Source of the DNA: Trochalopteron elliotii
Taxonomy: Eukaryota; Chordata; Aves; Passeriformes; Leiothrichidae
Direction of reading: 5' to 3'
DNA: 64,000 bases
NCBI GenBank assembly: GCA_024734555.1
Contig: JANPWX010000080.1
Span: forward strand, 2,073,939-2,137,938
The translations under genes were made by a program, and so were the position numbers. This document shows, in pieces, positions 24,201 through 37,000 of this stretch. Position 1 is the first letter of the stretch, and each line of letters opens with the position of its first letter. Below the pieces are notes generated by a model that was given only the letters and a program-made list of their open reading frames with translations, had not been told where the DNA came from and searched no databases.

Positions 24201-26350
24201 CTTAAGCATACAATTCACAGGGCCCAAAAAAAATGATTGCCATTTTTTTTTGAACAGCATTAGGGCAAAATAAAAACCAGCAGTGAAAAATACAGGTTTT
24301 ATACTCCTGAACATTTGCAAGAGTATTGAATGTTGAGGGAGAAAACAAAATTGGATTTACTATAGAGGAAAAATACTAAATCCTGCATAGTCATCTTTGG
24401 CTTTCAGTTGAGCAGAATAAACAGGCTTGGTTAAGATAATGGCTTGTTTGCAGTTCTGTTCTGGTTACGCCTTGTGAAAGTATTCCAATTCTCTTGCTTA
24501 GAAGTATAAAAATGCCTTTGAAAGGCAGATCTTCCTCAGCAATCTTTTGATTTGCTTCTTAAGCAAATTTACCTGATTTGGCCAGATCTGTTAACTGATC
24601 TTTTTGATGTTTTCTTAGGAGGGTGTCTATGTTATGTTTATAAATGTTGCATGTATATCTCTGTAATCCTTGTATGCCTTCTAAAAGGCTATTTCAGAGT
24701 TAAATCAGCTGTTCTGGCCTTAGATCTGAAGAACAGCATCAGTTCACAGGTTTTGAAAATCTTGGTAACAGACAATCGCTCATAGCTTTTGAATATTTAC
24801 TTTGTCTAACCTGAACCAGGAGCTTCTTGATGAGAAGATGAGACTTTGGCCAGGATTACAAGGAGACACTTTGAAATTAAGAAGTTGAAAGGAATTAGAT
24901 GGTGTTCTCCTGAGCATCTGATTCCCAACAGAACAAAGTGGGGGTGCAAAAAAACCACCAAAACAAGGACACCTAATTTGAGCTGTTCAGTATCCTTAAA
25001 CTAAGTGTAGCTGTGTCTTGAGTATTCTTATATTTCTGGAACCTCTTTTTTTTCTTGCTGTGATATTCTTGTAGCTAATTCCATTTCTTCTACTGAACAT
25101 CATGACATCATCATGGTCACAGAGGGAAGGGATGAGCACATCTACACTGCACTGTGCTGTAGAAAGCAATATAGCTACAGCAGTATGGGGCTGTATACTT
25201 CCAGGGCTGAATTCCTTCCAGAATATAGGAGAACTCATTTAGATTTAGCTCCAGGATCTATATATTGCTTTACACTGTTCTATGACAGAAGATAAACCTG
25301 GTACACCCTGCTGTGATTAACCTGGTTGTTAATCAGGCATTTCGGTAACAGCACCGGCTCAATCTCAAAGTTTCATTGTAGGAGCTAGAAGATTTGTGAG
25401 TTCAAGTTGGAAAGAAATGAGACTGGAAAGAAGTAAAAAGAAGCTTCATCTCTGAGCTACAATTATGAGTTCTTGGGAAGTAAATTCAATGCACTAACTT
25501 TGACCTGAAATGAAGATTATTCTTGTGCTTACTGTGACTCTGCTACGTGATGATCTTGCATTTGTTCATCATACAGAGAAACATGGCAATTCCTAATTCC
25601 TTCTGAAAGGAAATCACTGCATTAGAATGCTAGAAGTGCAGCATTGGAATGTGCATTTCCAGTAACTCATTCATTAGCACTGAATATCCAAAGCAGGAAC
25701 ATGCTCACTGCACGCTGACAAACTCAGAGCGTTTGGCAGGTTCTGAGGTTTTTCAGAGGTTGGCATTGTGACATGGGCTGAGCTTTTAACCTTGCCCACA
25801 ACATTAATAAAATTTAAACTGAAAGAATACATACTCCAAGAAGGGCATGTTCCCAAGTTTGTGCCAAGGTCTAAGCCGTGCTGTACCTCCGGACTCTGAG
25901 CTCTGAAGTGCTTATTAATTTTTCCCTGTAATTCCTAATAAAATTGTATTGCCACATGAAAGCAACAAGGGCCTCTGATAATTTACCTTCTGCAAGTTCA
26001 AATCCATGTTAGTGAAACGAACTGTCTGCTTTATATTTCAAAAGTAATGAATTCAAATTCTGTTGGGATTCAAATTTTATTAGAAATTCTGCATATCTTC
26101 TCTTCTTATTATTTATGGGTCAAATGGATCATTATATTGATTGATCAACACTTAATTTGTTATTATCTGTAAGTACACAGCAAATAATGAAAATACCCTG
26201 TCACTTTGTTAAAGAATCATCAAAAGTGATGGTAATAAGATACTTTTCTTATTAATTTTTTTGCATACGTGTAGATGAACCTTGTATTTCTCTGGAGCTT
26301 TGGCTGACCACTCAAACATCTGGCAGGAAAAGCTGAGTAGTAAAATAAGT
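24201..26350. other. Non-coding stretch, no gene seen
   Basis: This unique AT-rich sequence has frames of 80 codons or fewer and no matching splice pairs. Nothing else was recognised. Confidence 0.5.
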
Positions 26351-26385
26351 CATATATATATTAAAAAAAAAAAAATATATATATG
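26351..26385. repeat. Perfect AT inverted repeat with poly-A loop
   Basis: The arms catatatatatt (26351-26362) and aatatatatatg (26374-26385) are exact reverse complements, separated by eleven A. Such a 12-base AT palindrome can extrude as a cruciform and is prone to replication slippage. Confidence 0.9.
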
Positions 26386-26835
26386 TATATGCACTAAAGC
26401 CTGCACTTTTAGCAGTGCTCACTGTAAAAATAAACAACATATGGGGCAGTAAAGTTTATGATAATGCTCTAAGTTAATAATCTTCAGCAACAAACTTTTG
26501 ATGTTGTCATGCACCTCTGTTCTAGGAATTAGGTCTACTTTCTAGCTGGAAAGAAGAGAGACTGGGAATTTAGTTGTATTTATTTATATTTATTGATTTT
26601 TTTTAAGTTATAACTGATTCTCCTGGATTTGTTAGGTTCATTTGCTCCTAACTTCCACTGACTGACAACCCATAAAATGTAGGAGTGAAACATAGCATTC
26701 ATTCCAAGTAATGTATGTATACATATGTATTATACCATTAGTTACGAGTCTTGATGGAGATACCCTGGGCCTTATTTTCAAACATTCTTAGTGCATAGAA
26801 ATCCAATTGAAGCTTACGAAAGCCATGAAAAAAAC

Positions 26836-26858
26836 ATGCTCCTGAAAATCAGGAGCAT
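26836..26858. repeat. Perfect 10-base hairpin with 3-base loop
   Basis: The arms atgctcctga and tcaggagcat are exact reverse complements around AAA. A transcript of either strand would form a stable short stem. It is too short for a microRNA precursor and could be a relic of a small inverted-repeat transposon. Confidence 0.8.
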
Positions 26859-27660
26859 CTCTCCTAGTGGGAGTAACCAGCATCTACCATTAAGAAAACC
26901 TATAAATTAATTGTTCTGTCTCCACTGGCCTAAATACTGCCTAAAGTAGGAATACTCTTGTCAAAGCAAAACTGAAAAGAAAAATAAATTCTTTTTTTTT
27001 TATTGTCACAGTCATCTTATATGGATCAGAGTTACATTAATTATAGATTAAAACTATTGGTTTATATATTTTATCAATAATGCAGAAAATCAGGCATCTC
27101 AATATATATAATGTATTTTTTATCTACTGTGCTGGTCTACAGATATGCTCAAATTATACCACAATGGGTTGTTCACCAACAGCAGCACCAGTGGATGTGA
27201 TGTTTTTTGCAAGTTGTATCCCAATTACCTTTACCTCTGCACAAAACCAACTCACTGTTCTTTTCTGAGTGTATTCCATGATGTGCTATCACGTGAGACT
27301 TGTAATTACTTCACGTGTCTCATAAATCCCTCCACAGTAACCTTAACTAATTACAAGTGGGCAAGCTAACATGTTGTGGTTGGCACTGAGCTCCTCACAG
27401 ACTGGCCACCTGAGAGGCCAATAGTCCACAGAATTTTTAAATTCTCAGTTGAAACCTTTCTTCCATGGAAGCACCAATTTGTCTCTTTACTACCCAGGTG
27501 CCAGTTTTCATGAAACTTACAGCAGACTTCATGTCCTTACAGTTTCTACAGTTTTGCCCCCTCCTTAAAGGAGGGGCACTGACAGATGGGTGAAAGAGCA
27601 AACAGTGCAATGTTGTGTATTTTATCCTTTGAAAACCGGGCTATAATGACATAGGAAACT

Positions 27661-27740
27661 TCATTCACAAAGCTGTGAAATATCAAACAACACTCACAAA
27701 GTTATGTGACAAACACCACTCACAAAGTTATGAAATACCG
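27661..27740. repeat. Imperfect tandem repeat, about 26-30 base unit, three copies
   Basis: The words tcattcacaaagctgtgaaa, cactcacaaagttatgtgac and cactcacaaagttatgaaat recur at 27661, 27691 and 27717, with CAAACA-type spacers. It is a small decayed minisatellite. Confidence 0.8.
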
Positions 27741-29159
27741 TATAAATTTGAAATATCTTATAAATATAAAAGGTGAAATTCTGATTTATGCCAATAATGT
27801 CTTCAAGCGCTAATGTTTGTCTAATGGATTCAGCTACCAAAAATTATTGCATATGCTACAGAAGGCATTATAATTTGAGACCCACCTGTGCCATTATATC
27901 AAAGCTAAAATTATTCCATGAGCCTTTGGAACATTCCATGTTGGTTGATACCACGTACTTTTAACTAAAAGCTTCTTTCACTTTACATCAACAGAAGTGG
28001 AACAATTAATGCTTCAAAATACAAGAGAGGCTTTTGTTCTTGTTTAAATTTTTGTACCTTAGCTTGAAAGGTATCTTGAGCTCCTTTGAAGTTTCCCTTT
28101 AATATACTGCACCCAAACCACTTCTTTATAAGAGCCTCATTTAACTTTCACATTTTAAAGATCTTTCAGTGCAAGCCCAAATGCAACAAAAGAAAGTGAT
28201 AATTGTTGAAACAGAGTTGTTAAATAGTGTAGACATTGAATCTTATGGAAGCCACATCCTGGAAGTATCTTGTGCAACTCTGGCTCCAGTGTATAGCTGG
28301 CAGGTAGGTCACATCGCATAGGATTTGCTTCATGCTCTAGACTAATGTTTTCTTGAATTATTAACCAAGTTTAATAATTCACAGAGACCCCAATTCCACA
28401 GAGCTTGTGTGGCCCCTTGCAGAGAGCCCCCCTTGCTGCCAGTGGCATTCCCTCAGAGATCTGCTTGTGCAATTCTCAGGCACGTGCTTAAATGCCAATT
28501 CTCTAAGTCAGGATTAGACTTCTGCAGCTTTCCCTGGGCATTGGATCAGACTGTACATCCTTTGGTAGAGGGCTGGGTTTTCTCCTGCCTGGATGTGAAA
28601 ACAGCTACCACCCAGCTGATAGTAACAAGAACAATAAGTGAAATGCTGATTTGAGATTTCACTGAAGCCCCTTGGGACTGCAGGCAGAAGGTCAAGACAA
28701 TCAACACTGAAGAGTGCAGGATTGTTTGCAATTCATCCCGATTAACTGCCCTGGCACACCCAGGGGCTATATGGCAGTGGTATTCCTGCCCAACAGCAGG
28801 AAGCCTGCAGAAGGTGTGATTGTTTTTGTATCCCTATTCAATTCCCTGAATTCCTTGAGAGTAATTCATGATAGTCAGTGTACAGTTTATTTAATTTACC
28901 CTATTAGAAATAGGTCATTTCAGATTTCTGATGCCTGCCTGTCTTTGAGGCTCTGGTGCTGTCATCAGACTCCATTGTGAGTGAGCAAATGTTGATGTCA
29001 TACTGTGGTTTGTGAGTCATATATCATGTCTATATTTCATCTTGGTTTTGTGCTGCTACACAAACCTAATGTTGTGGGAATTCACACCCTTTCAGACCTC
29101 TCAAAGTTTAATTCTCACGCACTATACTTATTTTCTTTCTTTCTGAACTGGGTCAAATG

Positions 29160-29350
29160 TCCCTTTCTGTAATAATTTAATTAACACTTTGGAATAATGA
29201 TGCATTAATTAATGCCAGATTACAATGAAAATGCTACAGAATTACACTTTATATCAACATTAATGCAAAATGAGTTCCTCCTGGATAATATTTCTTACAG
29301 AGAATACAAAAAGAGATAATACTAATTAGGCCATCAATTTAAATTTACCA
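29160..29350. promoter_or_regulatory. Homeobox-motif-dense segment with a 14-base palindrome
   Basis: TTAATTAA occurs at 29177-29184, and the perfect palindrome gcattaattaatgc at 29202-29215 presents two inverted ATTA cores. Further AATTA motifs follow. This composition is typical of developmental enhancers and paired-type homeodomain dimer sites. Conservation cannot be judged from one sequence. Confidence 0.25.
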
Positions 29351-32300
29351 TAATTTCAATCCATGTCACTTATCTGTTCTCCAGCACAAAACCTTCTGTT
29401 CTACCATACACTTTTTGCTGCATTGATATCAGTATGGCAGCCAGGCTGGGAGTAATTTCCTAATGTACATTCTTATACATTCTAATACACTTCTGTGCCG
29501 TAGTCCTGGGTTTGGTGTCTGCATTGTGGAGGATTGAACTATAAAAACCATGTACAGGTTTAAGAATGTTCTGACACAGATCTTCTTTGGGTAGAGAAAC
29601 TTCGCTGGCAAAATAACACCCTCACCAGAGGCATAGGATTTTGTGTCATGTGTGGCACATTATTAGTCTGAAACACACAGTCCACGTTACTCTAATTCTT
29701 CCTGGCATGGCCCAGATTTGCTGCTGCAAATGCAGCATCTGCAAAGTCATTCTTTTGTGAGCATTATTATTTTAACTGCTTCACACCAGAATGTTAGGCA
29801 AATAAGAAATCAAGCTTTCTTTCCCAAGAAGTTTCAGCCCAGCTATGTATTTCCACATCCCAGAAGAAAAGATTTTTTAAAAGCGTATCTGATCTCACTG
29901 AACTTTGGTGCTTTTTTCTTTTTATGACCATGACCTAGATGCTGCCTTTTGTGCAGGTAAGAAAAGAGGAATAAAAAGACAATTCTGAAATGCAGAGCAG
30001 GAAAAAAAATTAGTAAAGGTGATTCAGTTTCAATGACCAAACAAAGCAGCTTGCTTTCCTTCTCTGGCAGTCTGGTGGAACCTGCTGGGTCACCAGAATT
30101 TGTAGGTCCTTGCTCTCCCATGACCTGTGCCTAGGACCAACGGAGAGTCAAGTATAGAGACCACTGAGGCTGGCTTGGAAGCACTGATGTTCATTAGGAA
30201 TTCCCAAGGTGTGCAGGAACTTAGCTGCACTTCTGTCCAGACTATGTAATGAAAAGTAGTCAGGGATCTGAAGTCATGTCAGTACCAGCACACAAGGAGT
30301 TTGAGAGTTCTTCACACTCTGTAAATACATTTGGAAATTATAAAAGGATATTTTTTTTTGTTTGTTTTTACAGACTGCAATTCTTTCAAAATTTTCTGCA
30401 TGATGGATTTTAATATATTTGGGGATTTTTATTCCGAAGGCAAAGAACACCAAATTCTGAAATTCCCTGTGAAATGGACTCATTGCACATCTCTAGTTGC
30501 TTTCTTCAAAAACTCAAATATCCTTCTTTATAGAAGTATTTTGCTCAGTAGATTTCAATGGGATATTTTTATACTAGACATTTTTACTAATTCTATTGTA
30601 TAAAGTTGAGTGATTTATTTCAAAACAGAAAATGGTGTTAGAATGTGTTCACCAACAAGGGAATTTAAAGGAGCATTTGCCACTCAGCAGATCTGATCAG
30701 GAGAGTAGCTGTGAGGAACTACAAAGCAGTGGCAGAGTTCAAAGGAAACAAAACCCGACATAAATGGTTCTGCTTTATGGAAAAGTGATCCAGCCTGCAT
30801 AATAGCCCAAGAAATTATTTTGTTGGCATATTGTGTATCTTCAGAGGGGGCCGTTGTTTTTTTATAGACATTCTGAGTGAAATGCATGTCATGTAAAGAA
30901 CAAGCCAGTATCCAGTGAAATGACATAGCTCTAAATGACATAGCCTTAAACCAGGAGCTGTGGGGGATTTGACCATGACAAAACTACATGGCATTCTGCA
31001 CCAGAATGAATTTCACATATTGTACTTTGGCTTTAACATACTGCTTTCTCTGGAGAGCTCCATTCTGGTCTCTCTATCACATGGGCAAATTGAGTTAATG
31101 CACTACCTTTTCTCCTTTGCAGAATTTATTTGGAATTTAGAAAAGGTCAGATACGTAAATCTGTGTGATTTGTTTTATGAAACTACCTCTTTGTTTGGGA
31201 CAGTTCACTATAACTGTCTATCAGTGTGCAGGACTGTTAAAAGAATATAGATTTAGGACTGATAATGTGAGCAGATTTTTGAAAATATGAAGAAAATGAA
31301 TTTTTCCAGGAGCAATCTGGTTAGGTAGAGGAATAGACATTTCTAAGAACTACTTACTGAGTAAGCTCTTGTCATTAGATGGGCTTATACTCAGTGCAGA
31401 ATAGACAGTGTACTACAAAAAACTACTACATGGACTGAACTGATGTTGATCCCAGTGTTCTGGAATTAAGAAATCTTAAAAATGTTTTCTATCTGTGACT
31501 TCTGAGAACTGGCAAAGAATGGTTTTTGTAGCTCAGGACTCAAGCCAGTATAATAAAACAGCCCTGTGTAGTAAACCAGTTTTGTGCTGAGGGAAGTTCT
31601 ACTCTGTGCCAATCTACACTGCTTTCCCATCCCAAGTGTTATTAATCCTTACTTTCAGAAGCAATGAAGTGTGTTCAGAAAAACATAAAGAAAAGTGAAG
31701 ATTTTTCTTAGATTTCATATGTAACATCAACTAATTGGATTAAATACTGTAGTAAAAAATACCACACTGTTCCAGACTTTTTGTTGAGGTTGCCCATATT
31801 CAATATGGTTGGTTTTTTTCTGTTTAAGTATCAGATTGTATTTTTTTCTCATTAACTTATATGGTCCCAAAATGAAGAACATTTAATCTTAGTCTTTTAG
31901 ATGATCTTAAATCTTCACTGCTAAGAACTGTAATATGGAGATCCAAATAAAGTAGTTTAGCTGGACAGCTATCTGGTGGTGCTGTGTTTAGTTGAAACTA
32001 CAAATGAGTGTCTACAAATGAGTATCTACAGTGGAGAGAAATAGGGTTTGATGCCTCCCTTGAAGATGACATCTTTATAGAACATAAAAACCTAAATGTG
32101 CAGATGTCAGAGTTAAGTTCAAGTGTTTTAGTACCCATGTATTTAAGTACTAGGCTTTTTTTCTGGCACATTTCCAGCCTTAAATCAGATGTGGAATACT
32201 TGTAAGGTGGTGGCTGATAGAGGATTTCAACAGCTTGTCAATTTTAAGTTTACATTTAAGGCTTCTGCAGAACATCCTTCTTCTATGACAGCACCAATAC

Positions 32301-33358
32301 ACTGGTAACACCTGCCTCTTTCCAGTTGATCACACCTGTTGACACTTAAATGCATTAACAAATCAACTAACAACCTTCTTCTAGCTCTTTTTCATCTGTG
32401 TTAGTACTGGTAGCTCTGTGCATAATAAATTATGATATACAATGTATTCCTTATTTAAATGAATTTATTGAGTACCAAACCTATTTCTGGTCATATTACT
32501 TAATGATCCCTCTAACTCAGGAAGGATAATTCTAAGAAAATTGTTTCACAGATATAGGTAACGTTTGTATAATACCATCCCCAGTCTTGTGAGTGATGTG
32601 TACTTAAATTTTGTCCAAGAAGAGTAAGAAAGTTCAGTTCATATTGACTTTCTGTCTTTTAAGTCTATGAAGGAGAAAAGCTCTAAAAGAGCTGACTTGG
32701 AAGGTTACCCTGTAGCCAGAAAACATGGAGCCCTTACCACAGTGCTGGGTGGAGGAGCACAACACAAATAACATCAAGCTAATTCCAGAAGGGATAATAC
32801 ATCTGCAGGAAGTGGGGCTGATCATAGGAGGTTTCTAGCAAAGATTCTGAAAGCAAGAGATCCACTCTGATGCTACACCTGAGTTTATACATCCTCCTGT
32901 CTTGATGGTAGTAATTAATCAGGGACTGCACTGCACTGATGATGTGATGGTGCTTCCAGTCCTGCTGCATTGGTACATGCAAGTGTGGTTGTAACTAGGT
33001 CAGAAGTCACTGCACAGATGTTTGTCAAAGCCAAGACAAATATTAATAACACCAGAGTTAATATATTCAAATTTTGCTAGTGAAAACTTTAACAATCACT
33101 ACTCACAGACATTCATCAGAAGTATACTACATGGATTGGCTAATGACTGTTGAACATTTGAAATAGCTAAGTTGAAAAGCAATGAATAAAAACTGTAAGA
33201 ATTGGAGAATATTGAATAAATTCAAAGAAATCATCAAATCATTATAAGAGATCCACTTATGGATATTTAGTAAACACTAGTTTTCTAAGTTATTTGCTAT
33301 GCATTGTTTATTCATCTCTAATAAGTATCATACAGTATAAATGGTATTTTTATTTCAG
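29351..33358. other. Non-coding stretch, no gene seen
   Basis: A strong acceptor-like tract ends at 30373 on the plus strand and opens a 76-codon frame to 30603, but no donor or poly(A) signal supports it. An 18-base segment at 29939-29956 sits between a good acceptor and CAG/GTAAGA. A 14-base duplication lies at 31998-32025. Nothing else was recognised. Confidence 0.45.
31998..32030. repeat. 14-base tandem duplication
   Basis: The unit ctacaaatgagtgt is repeated at once as ctacaaatgagtat, and a third partial unit ctaca follows. It is a slippage product. Confidence 0.85.
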
Positions 33359-33432
33359 CTCCTAGAACATAAAAAATCTGTAGAAGCTAGCTGAGAATTT
33401 TGCAAGCATGTCTGAATGCCAAATCAACTGAG
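33359..33432 (+). ncRNA. Candidate transcript exon A (non-coding or 5' untranslated)
   Basis: A textbook acceptor (ggtatttttatttcag) and donor (GAG, GTAAGTTGG) bracket 74 bases. All three frames that start at its first bases are closed, so it is not an internal coding exon. It could be an exon of a long non-coding RNA or an untranslated 5' exon. A late ATG (atgccaaatcaactgag) is open to the donor and joins in frame with the exon at 33831-34035, giving a 67-codon frame. The intron between them (33433-33830) would be about 400 bases and holds the GC-rich minisatellite. Confidence 0.38.
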
Positions 33433-33596
33433 GTAAGTTGGAGTTTATGTCCCTGAACATATTGTGCCTTCAGTAGATAAGGCAAGGCTTAAATATATAT
33501 TGAAAACCACAGGCTATTAAGTATCTAGGAATATTTTACCTTATGGAGTTGAAGTCTACAACTAAACAAAGAGGTAATGTGAAATACAGGGGAAAA

Positions 33597-33597
33597 N
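33597..33597. other. Single ambiguous base at the edge of a GC-rich repeat
   Basis: A lone N sits exactly where AT-rich sequence changes to a GC-rich tandem repeat. This suggests an assembly join or a collapsed repeat, so the array may be longer in the real genome. Confidence 0.85.
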
Positions 33598-33715
33598 CCT
33601 GTCCAGCCCCAGCCCTGCCCTGTCCAAGCCATGCCTGCCCAGCCCTGCCTGTCCAGCCCCAGCCCTGCCCTGTCCCAGCCATGCCTGCCCTGCCCTGCCT
33701 GTCCAGCCGCTCAGC
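33598..33715. repeat. GC-rich 50-base minisatellite, just over two copies
   Basis: The unit beginning gtccagccccagccctgccc starts at 33601 and again at 33651, with a partial third at 33701. Inside each unit ccctg/gcctg words recur. The minus strand is rich in GGG and GGGG runs spaced a few bases apart, so G-quadruplex formation is plausible. Frames through it on both strands are repeat artefacts. Confidence 0.9.
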
Positions 33716-33830
33716 TTGGCCCAGCCCGGGCCCAGCCCTGTGTCTCGGGAGATGCCCGGGGCTGGGGGTGCCCTGGCGGGGTGGGACAGGCCCTGCCATC
33801 CCATGGGGCTGCCACGCTCCCGCCCCGCAG

Positions 33831-34035
33831 AGGCCTTGGCAGGAGTGCTGTGTGTTGTGGTGTCAGTGTACGTCAGACCCATGGAACGGCGTCTGTTCCT
33901 TTCTCGTCTCCTTGTGAAACCGTGTTGGCTCACACCACAGCTCCAAGCACTTGCAGTCACAGCCTGTCTGTAGACAGGGAGAGACATACTGTGAAAACTA
34001 CTCTGCTTCTCCACTAGGACTGACACAGAGGCCTG
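33831..34035 (+). ncRNA. Candidate transcript exon B
   Basis: The acceptor gctcccgccccgcag is strong and GC-rich, and the donor is CTG followed by GTAAGTAAG. The 205 bases contain stops in all frames, although one frame stays open to 34017. The segment is richer in CG dinucleotides than its surroundings (acggcg, ctcgtc, accgtg), as near a promoter. With 33359-33432 it makes a same-strand exon pair, the best-supported splice structure by signal strength in this window. No protein family is recognised. Confidence 0.36.
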
Positions 34036-37000
34036 GTAAGTAAGACACAGACTTTGGCTAATTTCTAAGGAGTTTGAGTCAAGCCCCTCAGCTATTTATG
34101 TTATGTCTTCCCATTCTCTCTGCTCACTTCAGTCTTCTCAGAATTGCCACTCATATGCACCATAAGCACCACAGCCTTAAAATGCTGAAGGGAAGCAGTG
34201 GAGGAGGGTTACACAGTGAATGCAAAGGAGTTGTGTAGTTGTGTGCTGCCCCATTCCTGCTCCTTTGTCTTTGATTAATGGGACAATAAACACCCAGGAG
34301 TACTGCTAGGGAGACCTCAAAAGATGTGGGCAGATGCTTGTCTTATGGCTCTTCAAAGGGCATTTACTACCTTAAGTATTCTATGATTGTAATTTTCATT
34401 GAGGTTTGGTGGCTCTATTCCATTTGTATGGGTATCCAATTACAACTCAAATATTTGCACTTGACAGCAGTTTTAGACTACATAGTTAAATGAAAAATGA
34501 ACCAAATGCAGTACATACTTTAATAACAATCAGTCTTGAGAGAATTTTTTGAGGAACAACTTCTGACCCACCAGGATTATTAAACATCCTGTAGCATTTT
34601 TTGTAAGATTAGTCACAGTGTCTTTCTGAAACTCAATTTATATTATTACATTCTGCCTCCATAAATCACCCTATGGTATCAACTGAATATAGTATTCTTC
34701 TGTCACATATTGTTGTAGAAAGTTAAAAAGCTGTCGTGTTCCACCTCAGAAATGGATCCACTTTGCTGGAATGTAATGCAGTTCTATTACAAGATTTGGA
34801 ACTTTTTTGTTATTTTACAATCCAGTACATTTGCAAGAGAATCCATTATTTTTTTCAATGCTTCTTGGTGTCCTCATCTGTATCAATGAATGTAGAATGA
34901 TAAGTATCAGTATTTTGCAAAGACGCTAATTTCCAAAGATTTTTTCCCTAGGACTGAACACAAAAGGAAGAAAACCATACATTTCAATTTGTGCCAGCAA
35001 AGAACCAAATTTCTAGTTTTTCAAATGTGATTATTTACTTAATACATTTTGTTTCTTGGCAAGTCTTGCAGATGATGCAATAAATGTCACTCCTTCCTTT
35101 TACTCAGCATCAAGCAAACAGATCATTCTCCTCTTTTATTCTTTTCTTTTGACTGAGAGGAAAGCCAGCAGCCCTGCTCCTCTTGATTATTATATATCTC
35201 ATATGTTTGCCAGAATGGGGATGTAAACTTAGTGTTCTATCCTGATTCAAGTGTGAATGATTGCATTCTGCCTACCTAAATTCCCACAATGATTTCATTT
35301 GGGTACAGTATATTTCTTAATTTCCTGCTCCTGGGCCTGGTTTGGCATCTATTGAAGTTAATGGAAAATTCTCAAAGAACTTTCTTAAAGTTCTTCTCTG
35401 ATGAAGGAAAATGTCCATAAACTATGGAGGAATTCTGTTGTGGTATTAAACAGCTTGAGTGGACATAAGTAGAGTTGAACCTTATTATAGATTGCTTGCA
35501 CTGCCTGTCTTTACCAATTTGGAACACTCTTCCCATTTCATCAATGTTATATGCATATTCAAGATATAACAAATGGCAATTGGCATATTTTTTAGGTGTT
35601 CTGTTGTAGACATATTATCTTATATATGTTGAATTTACACATATATATGATTGATCCTGGTGCCACTGACTTTTATGAAGATCTTTCTTTGGACTTCAGT
35701 GAGGATATCTAGGTAATATCTGAAGACCAGTAGAGGACAGTAACCTTCTGATGTGTAGAAATTCTGTTTTTTCAGACATCTGTGGATGTCTGGAAAAAAA
35801 ATGAAATAGAAAAGCTGTTTAAAAATTGAATTCAAATCTTTTGAACCCAGATTAAACTACAATACTCTACAATACTGTATGGTACTTCACCAAGACATGC
35901 ATGCAATTGCAAGTAATTGCTGCTTTCTTCGCAAAACTTGGGATTTTTCCAAAATATATTTTTGCTTTTTCTTGAGATAAAAAGTACAGGTTTCGAACCT
36001 TCTCAATTGTTTTAGGAAGTTCATCAGAGGATAAAAAGAGAGCAACTCAAAATGGAGGCCGACCAAATTATAAAATTATTTCAGACCTGAGGTTTCCTAA
36101 TTCGGTACCAGAATTTATTTTATTTAGAATTTTATTAAAGTGAGGGTCACATCTATGAAACTAGGTGACTCCAGACTGGAATATATTTGATATGGTTGTT
36201 CCCATCTTCTTTTCTCTCGACAATTATGTTTTATAAGTTCTTCCATTCACTCTCATTCTTGGGAATTTTGGTCATATTCTCATGGGCCATACCCTGGCTG
36301 GGGCAGGACAGAGGCCATCTCTTTATTCCTCCAAAATCTGTGTCATGTACTTTTAACCTTGGCCTGAGCTATTGGCATGAAAACTGCCTGTATTATAAAT
36401 ATACAACATTCCTTTCCTTTGTCCTTGGACAAAACTGGGAGTAGGGCCGGTGTAGGTGGTGACAGCATCACACCATTTCTCAGAAACCAGCAGAGGAATT
36501 CTGTGATGAAGAGCCATGAAGATAATCTCAACAATTTAATGTTGTGATTCTTACTGTGGAGTTGGAGGTCATCTTAATTCAAAACCAAAACCAACAGTTT
36601 TGCAGTGTCACATACAGCGTTTCTGATAATTCAAAAATCCTCTAAGTCAGAAATGTGGTACAGCTAAACAAAAACCCTTCAGACAAGAAAGATGCTTTTA
36701 TTTTATTTAATTTTCAAATTTTTCTGCAGCTTGCTAGCTTCATAACCCAGGGCAAGTTTAATTAAAGTCAATGAAGCAGTTTAAAGTGAAGAACAAATCA
36801 GCATTAGAAAAAGTGTTGATTGTTTTCTAATTATGCAATGGACTTTCTCTGTAATGGATTCTTGCCTCTTTAACTCTAGATAATGCCTGATATCCAGTTT
36901 AGACACGAGACCTGGAAAACTCCTTATGAAAATTCCCTTACTAGTTTCTTATCTAGTTATCTTAGCATCCTTTTGACATGATCAATTTCATTGCCTTTTG

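Noticed and set aside
30374..30603. Plus-strand frame after a strong acceptor (tttgtttttacag)
   Set aside because: No donor and no poly(A) signal near its stop; T-rich tracts give many acceptor look-alikes in this window.
33543..34026. Several overlapping long frames on both strands (up to 154 codons)
   Set aside because: They arise from the stop-poor GC-rich minisatellite and run through an ambiguous base.
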